Positions 28,689 through 35,197 of a stretch of 64,000 nt of DNA are shown here, piece by piece. The stretch covers positions 18,905 to 82,904 of the forward strand of contig CAYGUX010000009.1 of NCBI GenBank assembly GCA_964353175.1. Direction: 5' to 3'. Made by a program: the position numbers and the translations under genes. Below the pieces are notes generated by a model. It saw only the letters and a program-made list of their open reading frames with translations, did no database searches and was not told where the DNA came from. This DNA is from JAIYCX01 sp964353175. Its GTDB lineage: Bacteria; Bdellovibrionota_C; UBA2361; SZUA-149; DAOLCO01. Position 1 is the first letter of the stretch; the number at the start of each line of letters is the position of its first letter.

Positions 28689-29582
28689 CTAAAATTCCCT
28701 CGCTTTCTTATTAAAAAGGCCTTGAGGAAGGAATAATAACACTAGCAAGATGCTCATGTAAGCAACGGCATCCTTATAACCAGCAGGGATACTATAGCCA
28801 TAAATTTCCACACCAACTGATAGATTCTCAATCAATCCTAAAAGGAAGCTGCCTAAGATTGTTCCCCAGATACTCCCTAGACCACCTAGAATCATTGCAG
28901 CAAAACATTTTATGGTTAAAGATCCGCCCATCGTTGGGGATAAGTTGGTTTCATAGGCTAATAAGATACCTGCAAATGAAGCCAATACGGTGCCGCCTAT
29001 AAATACCGCGTAATTTAGCTTCTGCCGACTTATGCCTAGACTTTGACTTGCATAAGCATTCTCAGATACCGCCCTAACAGCCCTTCCAAAAGATGTGTGA
29101 TGTATGAGTAGTCCTAAGGCAAATAATAACAACAAAGCACTAGCTATTATAAAGATTTGAACATTCGTAATAAAAACAGGCCCCAGCTCAACAATGCTAA
29201 TCTCAAATGTGCTCGGATAAGATTTAACATTAACACCAAAAAAGATTGCGACCAGATTCTCCAACATATTTGATAAAGCCAATGTAGTCACAAGCGTTAA
29301 CACCATATCAAATCGAGTAAATGGGCGAACAAATACATTAAAAACCAAGGCGCCTACCGCGATCATACCCACTAGTGTAAATACTCCAGAGAAAAGCAAT
29401 GAGAGTTTACAAGTTTCTAGGAAAAATAGAAGTATGTAAGCTCCGAGCATCATTGTTTGCCCATGTGAGAAGTTTAGAACTCCTAACAATCCATAGGTCA
29501 ATGATAAGCCTGAACTCATTAAAGCGTATAAACTTCCTGAGATTAGTGCATTAACAAGAAGTTGAGGAATTAATTCAAGCAT
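28689..29582 (-). CDS. livH: Branched-chain amino acid ABC transporter permease LivH
   Basis: A 297-residue permease with about eight helices. NALISGSLYALMSSGLSLTYGLLGVLNFSHGQTMMLGAY is the standard LivH start. The EAA loop is FGRAVRAVSENAYASQSLGISRQKLNYAVFIGGTVLASFAGILLA, and the C-terminal MILGGLGSIWGTILGSFLLGLIENLS is diagnostic. It follows livG after 5 bp and precedes livM by 2 bp, so all are co-transcribed. Confidence 0.92.
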   Translation of the reverse strand: MLELIPQLLVNALISGSLYALMSSGLSLTYGLLGVLNFSHGQTMMLGAYILLFFLETCKLSLLFSGVFTLVGMIAVGALVFNVFVRPFTRFDMVLTLVTTLALSNMLENLVAIFFGVNVKSYPSTFEISIVELGPVFITNVQIFIIASALLLLFALGLLIHHTSFGRAVRAVSENAYASQSLGISRQKLNYAVFIGGTVLASFAGILLAYETNLSPTMGGSLTIKCFAAMILGGLGSIWGTILGSFLLGLIENLSVGVEIYGYSIPAGYKDAVAYMSILLVLLFLPQGLFNKKAREF

Positions 29583-29587
29583 ACAGA

Positions 29588-30328
29588 CTAACTATTACTC
29601 ACACCGAAATACACTTGTTGGAGGATAGGATTCTCTCGAACCATATCTAATGGACCTTCAAGTACACAATGTCCACTATCAAAGACCACCGCTCTGGAAC
29701 AAAAGTCTTTGATAAAATTAATATCATGTTCTATCAACATGACGATGGCATCTTTCGGGAGAAGTTTATTAAGTGCGTCTAGAATATCGAGCTTCATTTT
29801 TGGAGATACACCTGCAGTCGGCTCATCTAATAAATAGAGTTTTGCATCAAATGCAATTAACCTAATAATCTCTAAAAGCCTTAACTGCCCACCACTCAAT
29901 GAACCTGCCTTATGATTACGCTTATCTTGTAAATCCACCAAACCAAGAAGTGACATAATTTCTTCGCTGAAATCTTTCTTCTTTAAAAAAGAGAATAAGC
30001 TCACCTTCTCCCTCGACTCAATCGCAATAAGTAAGTTCTCATATAGAGTGAGGTCCTTAAATATACCGAAGTTCTGAAAAAGCCTGCCTAATCCCTTATT
30101 GGCCCTATCCGATGGAGCAAGCCTAGTTATATCTAAATCATCGAACTTAATCGTTCCTGACTGTGGCCGATTAAAGCCAGATAAACAGTTGAAAAAAGTA
30201 GTTTTTCCGCTTCCGTTAGGGCCGATTATGCCTAATCTCTCGCCTGAAGTGGCTGAGACGCTTAGATTATTAAGGATTTGGCTGTCGCCAATTTGAAAAT
30301 TTAGGGCTAAGGATTGGAATTTTTTCAT
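29588..30328 (-). CDS. livG: Branched-chain amino acid ABC transporter ATPase LivG
   Basis: A 246-residue ABC ATPase. Walker A GPNGSGKTTFFN, Q-loop RLFQNFGIF, signature LSGGQLRLLEI, Walker B KLYLLDEPTAGV and H-loop MLIEHDINFI are intact. The pattern FNCLSGFNRPQSGTI with DITRLAPSDRANKGLGRLFQN marks the LivG rather than the LivF subfamily. First gene of livG-livH-livM-galE. No livF follows, so either this ATPase works as a homodimer or LivF is encoded elsewhere. No binding-protein gene is in this operon. Confidence 0.9.
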   Translation of the reverse strand: MKKFQSLALNFQIGDSQILNNLSVSATSGERLGIIGPNGSGKTTFFNCLSGFNRPQSGTIKFDDLDITRLAPSDRANKGLGRLFQNFGIFKDLTLYENLLIAIESREKVSLFSFLKKKDFSEEIMSLLGLVDLQDKRNHKAGSLSGGQLRLLEIIRLIAFDAKLYLLDEPTAGVSPKMKLDILDALNKLLPKDAIVMLIEHDINFIKDFCSRAVVFDSGHCVLEGPLDMVRENPILQQVYFGVSNS

Positions 30329-30535
30329 TAGTTCAATCTACTTAATAATAGGAAAGGAAGCAATAGCGTAGAAAATCCCTTATTTTTTACTTCTCCGCAC
30401 TAAACCATCAAGTTTATCACACTAAAAGTCGATTTCTGATGAAACTGATCGAATCTGTATGGAATGAAAACTCAAGAATACGAATCGACCATAAAAGCAC
30501 ATTAGTCATTAGGGTAAATAAATGTTGAATAAATA

Positions 30536-31027
30536 GTGAACAAAAATTCACCAAAGAACTCAAAGGTTAAAAGAACCAAAGTAGCTACCAAAGAATCAGG
30601 AGTGGCAATTCCTGAGTTTATGATTACGTTTCCAGTTCTTCTCTTTCTACTTTTTGGTAGTATTGATCTCGGCTCTCTACTTCAACAGTATCTTCTCGTT
30701 CAACATGCCGCGACGATTGGGGCGGAAAAAATACAAACTCTTCCCTCACTCACAACTGGAATCATAGCTAACTGCAAGAACGCTGATATTACAGCGAACA
30801 CCACTGACATCTCACTTTTAAAAGTTAAAGAAAAAATGAACTCTGTACTGGCTCCCGCTTCTGATAAATTAAATACAAGCTATACCTTCTGTCAGACACA
30901 AGATAATGGACAAACTAGAATTCAAGTCTTGGTTGCCGCCGAATTCAAGAACAGCAGCCAACTGCTCCACTTAAAAGGTGCACGCCTAACCGCAAAAGTT
31001 GAAGTCCCCTATTTTTTTGGTAGCTAG
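30536..31027 (+). CDS. TadE-like pilus assembly/pseudopilin-type protein
   Basis: A 163-residue protein with the TadE/TadG pattern: a charged N terminus, then GVAIPEFMITFPVLLFLLFGSIDLGSLLQQYLLVQHAATIGAEK, that is a glycine and [PV]EF glutamate at the head of a single helix followed by an A-rich amphipathic stretch, then a beta-rich periplasmic domain ending in VPYFFGS. It starts at a GTG; an upstream ATG at 30522 hits a stop after four codons. In the Tad/Flp system TadE is a minor pilin processed by TadV-like peptidase. No other tad gene is nearby, so it is an orphan here. Confidence 0.7.
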   Translation: MNKNSPKNSKVKRTKVATKESGVAIPEFMITFPVLLFLLFGSIDLGSLLQQYLLVQHAATIGAEKIQTLPSLTTGIIANCKNADITANTTDISLLKVKEKMNSVLAPASDKLNTSYTFCQTQDNGQTRIQVLVAAEFKNSSQLLHLKGARLTAKVEVPYFFGS

Positions 31028-31031
31028 ACCC

Positions 31032-32171
31032 TCAAGCCTCCTGAACAAACCAAGTAGCTAATGCTTTTGTTTTCTGTTTAAATGAGTCAATAGAAAACCA
31101 TTCCGTATTGGTATGTGCGCCCTGCCCGTATGGTCCGAGCGCATCGATTGTAGGCAATCCAAGGTATGCAAGTATAGAGGCCGAACTGGCTCCCCCTACC
31201 GCTTCTAGATTTACACTACCCTTTTCTCCAATCGTTGCTAAGGCTTTAATATATGAATCCGCAAGTGCCGTGGTCTCCGGTAATACCTGCATTGGAGGGA
31301 TAAAGGTTTCTCTCATTATCTCAAAACTAATCCCAGAGTTAGAAAATCTCTCTAACTCTACTTCTAGCTTAGAATATAAATTCTGATATTTTTCGATAGA
31401 AGGAAATCTAATATCAAACTTAACTTCTGCAAATTCCGCAACGATAGTTGGTGAAAAGCCTCCATTAAACATGCCGACATTTAAAGTAATATCATCTTCA
31501 ATAGACGATAATTTAGAGATATTGCTAACAACCTCAGAAAGAGCTACCACGGCATTACTTCCTTTCCAAAAGTCATTACCAGAATGAGCACCTTTCCCTT
31601 TAGCTAAAATCTTAAAAATAGCTATCCCCTTTCTAGTTGTAATTAACATACTACCGGGCCGTCCAGACTCAAAAACTAAAGCTAACTTAGAATTATTAGC
31701 TTCCACCTCATGCAAAGAATAAGAGTCATTCATCCCTATCTCTTCATCACCGATAATCATAATTCGTATTGGAACCTTAGTTAAAACATCAGTACAAGTA
31801 CTTAAGGCTTCCAAGGCAAATATCGACATCATCACTCCAGCCTTCATGTCATAACCAGCAGGACCAATGACCCTATCACCATCAATTTTTGTTTCTAAAA
31901 ATCCCGCCTCTTCCTTATGTGCAGAATCAGAATGACCCACTAAGAGCACTCCTTTTCCTGACACCCCATTATCAGCTAACAGATGTGGGCCAAATTCTTT
32001 TGAATCAATTAAACGAACCTTAAAACCAATATTCTCTAAGTACTTCTTTAATATTAATTGTACCTTCCTCACTCCACTAGAATTATAAGAATGGCTACTA
32101 ATATCTATGAGCTCAACTGTGCGTGCTATCGCATTCGAAATATTTAAATCTACATACTCTAAATAGTTCAC
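31032..32171 (-). CDS. M20-family metallopeptidase (glutamate carboxypeptidase/ArgE-DapE-like)
   Basis: A 379-residue zinc peptidase. The metal and catalytic motifs are present: VGHSDSAH (HxD, about residue 78), AGYDMKAGVMM (bridging Asp), GDEEIGMNDS (catalytic EE), FESGRPGS (zinc Glu/Asp region) and a terminal GAHTNTEW (zinc His). The dimerisation domain begins near KGKGAHSGNDFWKGSNAVVAL. This arrangement is closest to CPG2-like M20A peptidases and aminoacylases, which release a C-terminal acidic residue or deacylate amino acids. It starts with GTG, converges with the TadE gene and lies 4 bp from its stop. Confidence 0.85.
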   Translation of the reverse strand: MNYLEYVDLNISNAIARTVELIDISSHSYNSSGVRKVQLILKKYLENIGFKVRLIDSKEFGPHLLADNGVSGKGVLLVGHSDSAHKEEAGFLETKIDGDRVIGPAGYDMKAGVMMSIFALEALSTCTDVLTKVPIRIMIIGDEEIGMNDSYSLHEVEANNSKLALVFESGRPGSMLITTRKGIAIFKILAKGKGAHSGNDFWKGSNAVVALSEVVSNISKLSSIEDDITLNVGMFNGGFSPTIVAEFAEVKFDIRFPSIEKYQNLYSKLEVELERFSNSGISFEIMRETFIPPMQVLPETTALADSYIKALATIGEKGSVNLEAVGGASSASILAYLGLPTIDALGPYGQGAHTNTEWFSIDSFKQKTKALATWFVQEA

Positions 32172-32356
32172 CAGACACTTACCCTTTATTTACCTTTATC
32201 AGAGACCTTACTTTCATGGGTAGAAGTATAAAGAAAACCCCTTACTTCTACAAGTATCGCTTATTCCTATAAAATAAAATTTACTCTCTTCTTGACTTAA
32301 CTCAAATACCAAGGTAGGTTTATTTGATGAATTTGAATTTTCTTAACATTTCATTT

Positions 32357-32390
32357 CTCCTCCTCGCGCTTCTAGCGCAATAATTTTTCC
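32357..32390 (-). repeat. GCGC-palindrome element, copy a
   Basis: Read on the minus strand: GGAAAAATTATTGCG, then the palindrome GCGCTAGAAGCGC, GAGGAGGAG and an ATGAAATG a few bases on. Closely similar to copy b at 33970-34003 in the opposite orientation, and to copy c at 34845-34884. Confidence 0.6.
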
Positions 32391-32535
32391 TTTCTTACAC
32401 ATTACACATCCCTATTTTATTGAACTGATTTTCTAAATCTGCTTTTAGATAATGTGCTTAATAGTCTAGGACAAAGGGTAGATGGCATTTTCTATGGCAG
32501 AGAAGTTTAATTCTTCTGTGTCATAGGACGTTTGC

Positions 32536-32561
32536 GCCCAAAATTTGGGCAAGTTTTTTTT
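32536..32561 (+). terminator. Terminator-like hairpin in the leader of the GNAT-like gene
   Basis: GCCCAAA (32536-32542) and TTTGGGC (32544-32550), then AAG and eight T (32554-32561). The T-run abuts the Shine-Dalgarno AAGGAAG (32562-32568) of the next gene. The stem is short with a tight loop, so this is either a weak attenuator or an end for an upstream small transcript. Confidence 0.4.
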
Positions 32562-32573
32562 AAGGAAGTTTCA

Positions 32574-33317
32574 ATGAACGGTTTTAATCCAAAGATTCTA
32601 AGGCTTAAAAATTCTGAACTCTCAGAAAATGTCGAGACCCAATTGAGATTGGGAGAAATTCTTCAAGACGCCGTATGGGCAAATCCATGGAGGCTCAGAT
32701 GGGAAGTGGGATCAAGTGACGATATTCCAAGTTCAGAGACTAGCATCTGTGCTTACCACAATCTACTCTTAGAGAATATGGCGGACTTTCTAGTTCTTAG
32801 TTGCGATAATCCCGATGGCTCTAAGGTAATCGCGGGATATGCAATTGGAGTTTCACTAACAGAGGAACTAATTCAACAAACCCACATCGGAGAAGGTCTA
32901 GACCTTAAACTATGTCGAGAGTGTTTAAATGGTTACGAAGGTCCAAAGGTTGGCGATTTTTATCTGGCAGTTACTGCTATCCAAGGGAATACGGGTGTTA
33001 ACGACGAACCTAGACAATCATTCAGAGGTCTAAGGATCAAGGGTTGTTCGGTTTATAGGCTACTAATTGAACTTCGACTCAGACTTGGATTCAGTACAGG
33101 CTCCAAAACCTTTTGGGTTCGGACTGCGACAGGTCAAGAAATCGTTCGCGGAATATATAACAGCATTGGCTTCACTGAGGTTGGTCAATCTAAAGTTAAG
33201 CAGGGGGAGACTAGCGTAGAGAGAACTGTCATGGCTGGTCACTACTCAAACCTAGGAGAAATTTCAAAGGTTAGTAACTCGATTGATGGAATCGAAGACT
33301 GGGTTAGTGTTGAATAG
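32574..33317 (+). CDS. Putative GNAT-like acyltransferase, function unknown
   Basis: A protein of about 247 residues. The ATG at 32574 is chosen because AAGGAAG lies 5 bases upstream; a TTG 42 bases earlier in frame sits inside the leader hairpin. The middle section DFYLAVTAIQ, RGLRIKGCSVYRLLIELRLRLGF and FWVRTATGQEIVRGIYNSIGFTEVG follows the order expected of a GNAT fold: strand 4, an RG-rich turn before helix 3, strand 5, and an IYNSIGF helix resembling the xxYxxxGF end of acetyltransferases. The pyrophosphate loop is only partly recognisable, so the assignment is tentative. A good terminator follows at 33330. It stands alone. Confidence 0.6.
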   Translation: MNGFNPKILRLKNSELSENVETQLRLGEILQDAVWANPWRLRWEVGSSDDIPSSETSICAYHNLLLENMADFLVLSCDNPDGSKVIAGYAIGVSLTEELIQQTHIGEGLDLKLCRECLNGYEGPKVGDFYLAVTAIQGNTGVNDEPRQSFRGLRIKGCSVYRLLIELRLRLGFSTGSKTFWVRTATGQEIVRGIYNSIGFTEVGQSKVKQGETSVERTVMAGHYSNLGEISKVSNSIDGIEDWVSVE

Positions 33318-33329
33318 GCATGAATTCTT

Positions 33330-33372
33330 AGAGCATCAAAGGTTGAAAACGTCCTATGATGCTCTTTTATTT
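33330..33372 (+). terminator. Rho-independent terminator of the GNAT-like gene
   Basis: AGAGCATCA (33330-33338) pairs with TGATGCTCT (33357-33365), with an 18-base loop, followed by TTTATTT. It lies 12 bases after the stop codon. Confidence 0.75.
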
Positions 33373-33397
33373 ATGGAATTAAAAATTAAAAAAGAAA

Positions 33398-33430
33398 CAG
33401 GCGCTTTTCATAACCTTTGAAAAGCGCCTG
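33398..33430 (-). terminator. Strong rho-independent terminator of the 110-residue gene
   Basis: CAGGCGCTTTTCA (33398-33410) and TGAAAAGCGCCTG (33418-33430) form a perfect 13 bp stem with a 7-base loop. Reading the minus strand, TTTCTTTTTTAATTTTT follows directly. It sits 9 bases beyond the stop of the gene at 33440-33772. Confidence 0.9.
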
Positions 33431-33439
33431 ATGAAAAGT

Positions 33440-33772
33440 TCAATCTGCGACCGTTACCTCCTTGGGAATAGTTTCTGAATTTTCAGAAGGCCAATCCCGC
33501 GCTACAAAACGGCACAAAGGCCAACGCATAGTAATTTCAGCGTCCGGCCACACCGCGCGTAGGTTAGACTTCAATTGGTCTGTAATCGCCTCTTTGCTAT
33601 CAACATAGACCCAGACTTCCCCTGCTTGCAAATAGGCAGTTTCCTTAGAGCAAAACAAACCGCACACAAAATCCTCAAACCTGGTTTTGGACCATCGATT
33701 TGCATTAAACACTCCCCTTCCGGTTACGCCACGAACAATCGTTGATGTTAAGTTGATCTTTAATTGTGTCAT
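33440..33772 (-). CDS. Small accessory protein of unknown function (110 aa)
   Basis: Not recognised. A 110-residue soluble protein with several tryptophans and cysteines (WSKTRFEDFVCGLFCSKETAY, EVWVYVDSKEAITDQL, WPLCRFVARDWP). The gene is real by signals: GAGGAAA (33781-33787) lies 8 bases before the ATG and a perfect terminator follows the stop. Its base composition is visibly more G+C-rich than the neighbouring core genes, and it sits alone among repeats, which suggests horizontal acquisition. Confidence 0.65.
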   Translation of the reverse strand: MTQLKINLTSTIVRGVTGRGVFNANRWSKTRFEDFVCGLFCSKETAYLQAGEVWVYVDSKEAITDQLKSNLRAVWPDAEITMRWPLCRFVARDWPSENSETIPKEVTVAD

Positions 33773-33969
33773 CTTTAATCTTTCCTCGATTAAGAGATTC
33801 TATAACCTTTTGGGATAAATACTCCTTTACCCCTATTTTTTCAAAACCAATAAAGCGCCTGCTTCATATATTTGAATCTAGTGCGACAGGGAATAAGTCG
33901 CCTTGAAACAAAAAAATGAAACAGACTTTAATCTTCTACTCAAAACAAAAATACAAATATATGGAATAG

Positions 33970-34003
33970 GAACAATTATATCGCGCTAGAGCGCGAGGAG
34001 GAG
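33970..34003 (+). repeat. GCGC-palindrome element, copy b
   Basis: GGAACAATTATATC (33968-33982, approximately), the palindrome CGCGCTAGAGCGCG and GAGGAGGAG. The flanks also match copy c (AAACAAAAATAC and then GGAA upstream; ATGAAAATG or ATGAAAG downstream), so the repeated unit is about 80-90 bases. Confidence 0.6.
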
Positions 34004-34016
34004 TGCTGAAAAAGAA

Positions 34017-34163
34017 ATGAAAATGTTAGAATTGAATTTCATAAGTGATGATTTGATACCAAAGGTCGTGAGATATGTCAAGGATGCAGTGGATAGTTTT
34101 TATTTAGCGAAGGATATAGAGGGGATACGGGATGTTAGGAAGAATAGGGATGGCGACCGCTAG
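34017..34163 (+). CDS. Possible 48-residue peptide downstream of GCGC element b
   Basis: A short frame beginning MKMLELNFISDD and ending RDGDR inside REP-like palindrome copy 2. The purine-rich GAGGAGGAG ends 13 bases before the ATG (19 before the second ATG), which is long for a Shine-Dalgarno. The peptide has alternating hydrophobic and charged residues but matches nothing known. It may be a decayed fragment. Confidence 0.25.
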   Translation: MKMLELNFISDDLIPKVVRYVKDAVDSFYLAKDIEGIRDVRKNRDGDR

Positions 34164-34175
34164 GGTCGCCATCCC
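34147..34175. repeat. REP-like palindrome (copy 2)
   Basis: GGGATGGCGACC (34147-34158) and GGTCGCCATCCC (34164-34175) are a perfect 12 bp inverted repeat around GCTAG. The core is the same as copy 1 at 26792-26818, with compensating changes in the outer stem (GGAAG...CTTCC against GGGAT...ATCCC), which suggests that stem pairing is conserved. Confidence 0.7.
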
Positions 34176-34233
34176 CAAGCCAAATAATGCGTGCAATCTA
34201 AATATGCATATTGAACCAGTCAAACGACTGATA

Positions 34234-34272
34234 GTGAGCCTGCCGAACCGCCTGTGGTGAGCCTGTCGAACC
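34234..34272. repeat. Tandem pair of GTGAGCCTGYCGAACC
   Basis: Two copies of the 16-mer GTGAGCCTGYCGAACC at 34234-34249 and 34257-34272 (period 23). From memory, the motif TTCGACAGGCTCA(C/G) on the other strand is a frequent dispersed intergenic repeat in environmental bacteria. Nothing coding overlaps it convincingly. Confidence 0.55.
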
Positions 34273-34311
34273 AAGGCACACCAAAGATAAAAAAGAAACG
34301 CAGAGAAAAAA

Positions 34312-34333
34312 GGGCTGAGACAGTCTCAAGCCC
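34312..34333 (-). terminator. Terminator of the 124-residue gene
   Basis: GGGCTGAGAC and GTCTCAAGCCC pair with one bulged A. Reading the minus strand, TTTTTTCTCTGCG follows. It lies 22 bases beyond the stop codon at 34356. Confidence 0.7.
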
Positions 34334-34355
34334 GCACAAAAAACCGCTGGGGCGT

Positions 34356-34730
34356 TTACTCTCGAGGTCGAAATAGCTCTGAGATCTCAGTAAGGTCTCC
34401 AAGACAAATAACGGGAGTACCGTTCATAGGAACTTCCAAAGCTAGCTTCCCCTTATACCCATACTCCCTCAGCCATGCCCCTATAAAAAATAACTGGAAG
34501 GCTGAGTTGGCATGAGGAACAATAATAGCCTCACTCGCATTAAAATTGGGAATCTTCGCGATTGCATTCAATACCGCCAGCACATCAGCCTGAGTATTCG
34601 CATGAGAACGGTTCAACCCTAGATGTTTGATCGATAAGGCCGCACTGATAATACTAGAGTGTGACAAATTAATAATCACTTCCGGCTCCTTCAATAGGAA
34701 GATACGATGTAAAACCACGCAAAAAACCAT
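34356..34730 (-). CDS. Small accessory protein of unknown function (124 aa)
   Basis: Not recognised. A 124-residue protein with alternating hydrophobic strands and helices (EVIINLSHSSIISAALSIKHLGL, ADVLAVLNAIAKIP, EAIIVPHANSAFQLFFIGAWLREYG, GTPVICLGDLTEISELF), which might be a small alpha/beta fold. AGGAA (34739-34743) lies 8 bases before the ATG, and a terminator follows. The ribosome binding site falls inside one arm of an inverted repeat (34734-34747 and 34789-34801), so translation may be controlled by structure. Its composition is more G+C-rich than the core genes nearby. It is probably acquired. Confidence 0.6.
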   Translation of the reverse strand: MVFCVVLHRIFLLKEPEVIINLSHSSIISAALSIKHLGLNRSHANTQADVLAVLNAIAKIPNFNASEAIIVPHANSAFQLFFIGAWLREYGYKGKLALEVPMNGTPVICLGDLTEISELFRPRE

Positions 34731-34733
34731 ATT

Positions 34734-34801
34734 CTGCGTTCCTATGCCTAAGGGGGACTATTTACTCGCTAATGCTAAATGGCCTTACGCATAGAACGCA
34801 G
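34734..34801 (-). promoter_or_regulatory. Leader inverted repeat covering the ribosome binding site
   Basis: On the minus strand, CTGCGTTCTATGC (34801-34789) pairs with GCATAGGAACGCAG (34747-34734) with one bulged G. The second arm contains the AGGAA Shine-Dalgarno of the gene starting at 34730. The loop is about 41 bases. Such a stem would hide the ribosome binding site. Alternatively, the plus strand shows a T-rich tail (TTCTTTTTAAATTTT) after the second arm and could act as a terminator in that direction. Confidence 0.45.
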
Positions 34802-34844
34802 TTCTTTTTAAATTTTCTACCCAAACCAAAAATACTTATGTGAA

Positions 34845-34884
34845 AAAGGAAAATGTATATGCGCTTAAAGCGCAATAATAATAG
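34845..34884 (+). repeat. GCGC-palindrome element, copy c
   Basis: GGAAAATGTATAT, then the palindrome GCGCTTAAAGCGC and AATAATAATAG, followed by ATGCTTATGAAAG. The purine GAGGAGGAG of copies a and b is replaced by AATAATAAT. It shares the upstream AAACCAAAAATAC stretch with copy b. Confidence 0.5.
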
Positions 34885-34974
34885 AAGTGAAGATGCTTAT
34901 GAAAGTTATCTTAGACATTAAGGACTAATTAACAGTTAAATAAATTCGAGTCAAGGGCTAGGACCTAAGATGGA

Positions 34975-35034
34975 ATGGGCCTGAGCTTAAATTGTGCTCA
35001 GGGCCGGATTGCTAGGCCTGGGATTCTACCCTTC
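34975..35034 (+). repeat. Inverted-pair element, left copy
   Basis: Begins ATGGGCCTGAGCTTAAATTG and contains an imperfect stem (GGGCCTGAGC with GCTCAGGGCC). It ends GATTCTACCCTT. The first 31 bases match the right copy at 28 positions in inverse orientation, and the TTCTACCCTT end is also shared. Confidence 0.65.
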
Positions 35035-35106
35035 TTAGGTGACAATTATGTCCGCCACTTCACAAACTAAATACGCCTTGCACAAATCTTAAATTGCCAA
35101 CTCGAA

Positions 35107-35157
35107 AAAAGGGTAGAAGAGAATGAGGCCCAGAGGACAATTTAAGCTTAGGCCCAT
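35107..35157 (-). repeat. Inverted-pair element, right copy
   Basis: The reverse complement begins ATGGGCCTAAGCTTAAATTG and ends TTCTACCCTTTTTT. The inverse orientation relative to 34975-35034, with about 70 bases between, resembles a BIME/MITE arrangement. Lying 40 bases past the ftsY stop and followed by a T-run on the minus strand, this copy may also serve as the ftsY terminator. Confidence 0.6.
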
Positions 35158-35197
35158 GGTGAGTTTTCTGCTACTACTCTTAGAAAATCACAAACCT

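Larger units (their letters stand above)
32172..32573. other. Intergenic accessory region upstream of the GNAT-like gene
   Basis: No convincing gene is seen in these 402 bases. The region holds the minus-orientation copy of the GCGC palindrome element (32357-32390), and just before the downstream gene a short GCCC/GGGC hairpin followed by eight T (32536-32561). It marks the left edge of the repeat-rich accessory region. Confidence 0.6.
33773..34355. other. Repeat-rich intergenic stretch of the accessory region
   Basis: These 583 bases hold GCGC element copy b, a possible 48-codon reading frame, REP-like palindrome copy 2, a tandem pair of a 16-base repeat and the terminator of the following minus-strand gene. 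Apart from the doubtful short frame, no coding sequence is supported. Confidence 0.7.
34731..35197. other. Intergenic stretch with two inverted-repeat systems
   Basis: No gene is seen in these 467 bases. They hold the leader inverted repeat of the 124-residue gene, GCGC element copy c and an inverted pair of a 51-60 base element (34975-35034 and 35107-35157). The right end abuts the ftsY stop codon. Confidence 0.7.

Noticed and set aside
34234..34272. Two repeat copies with 23-base period as a mini CRISPR
   Set aside because: Only two copies, a spacer of 7 bases and no cas genes; a known type of dispersed intergenic repeat explains it better.
34220..34402. 60-codon minus frame overlapping the 124-residue gene end
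   Set aside because: It covers a terminator and dispersed repeats and has no ribosome binding site.
32172..35197. Integron gene-cassette array
   Set aside because: Single small genes with palindromes looked suggestive, but no RYYYAAC/GTTRRRY core pairs and no integrase were found, and gene orientations are mixed.
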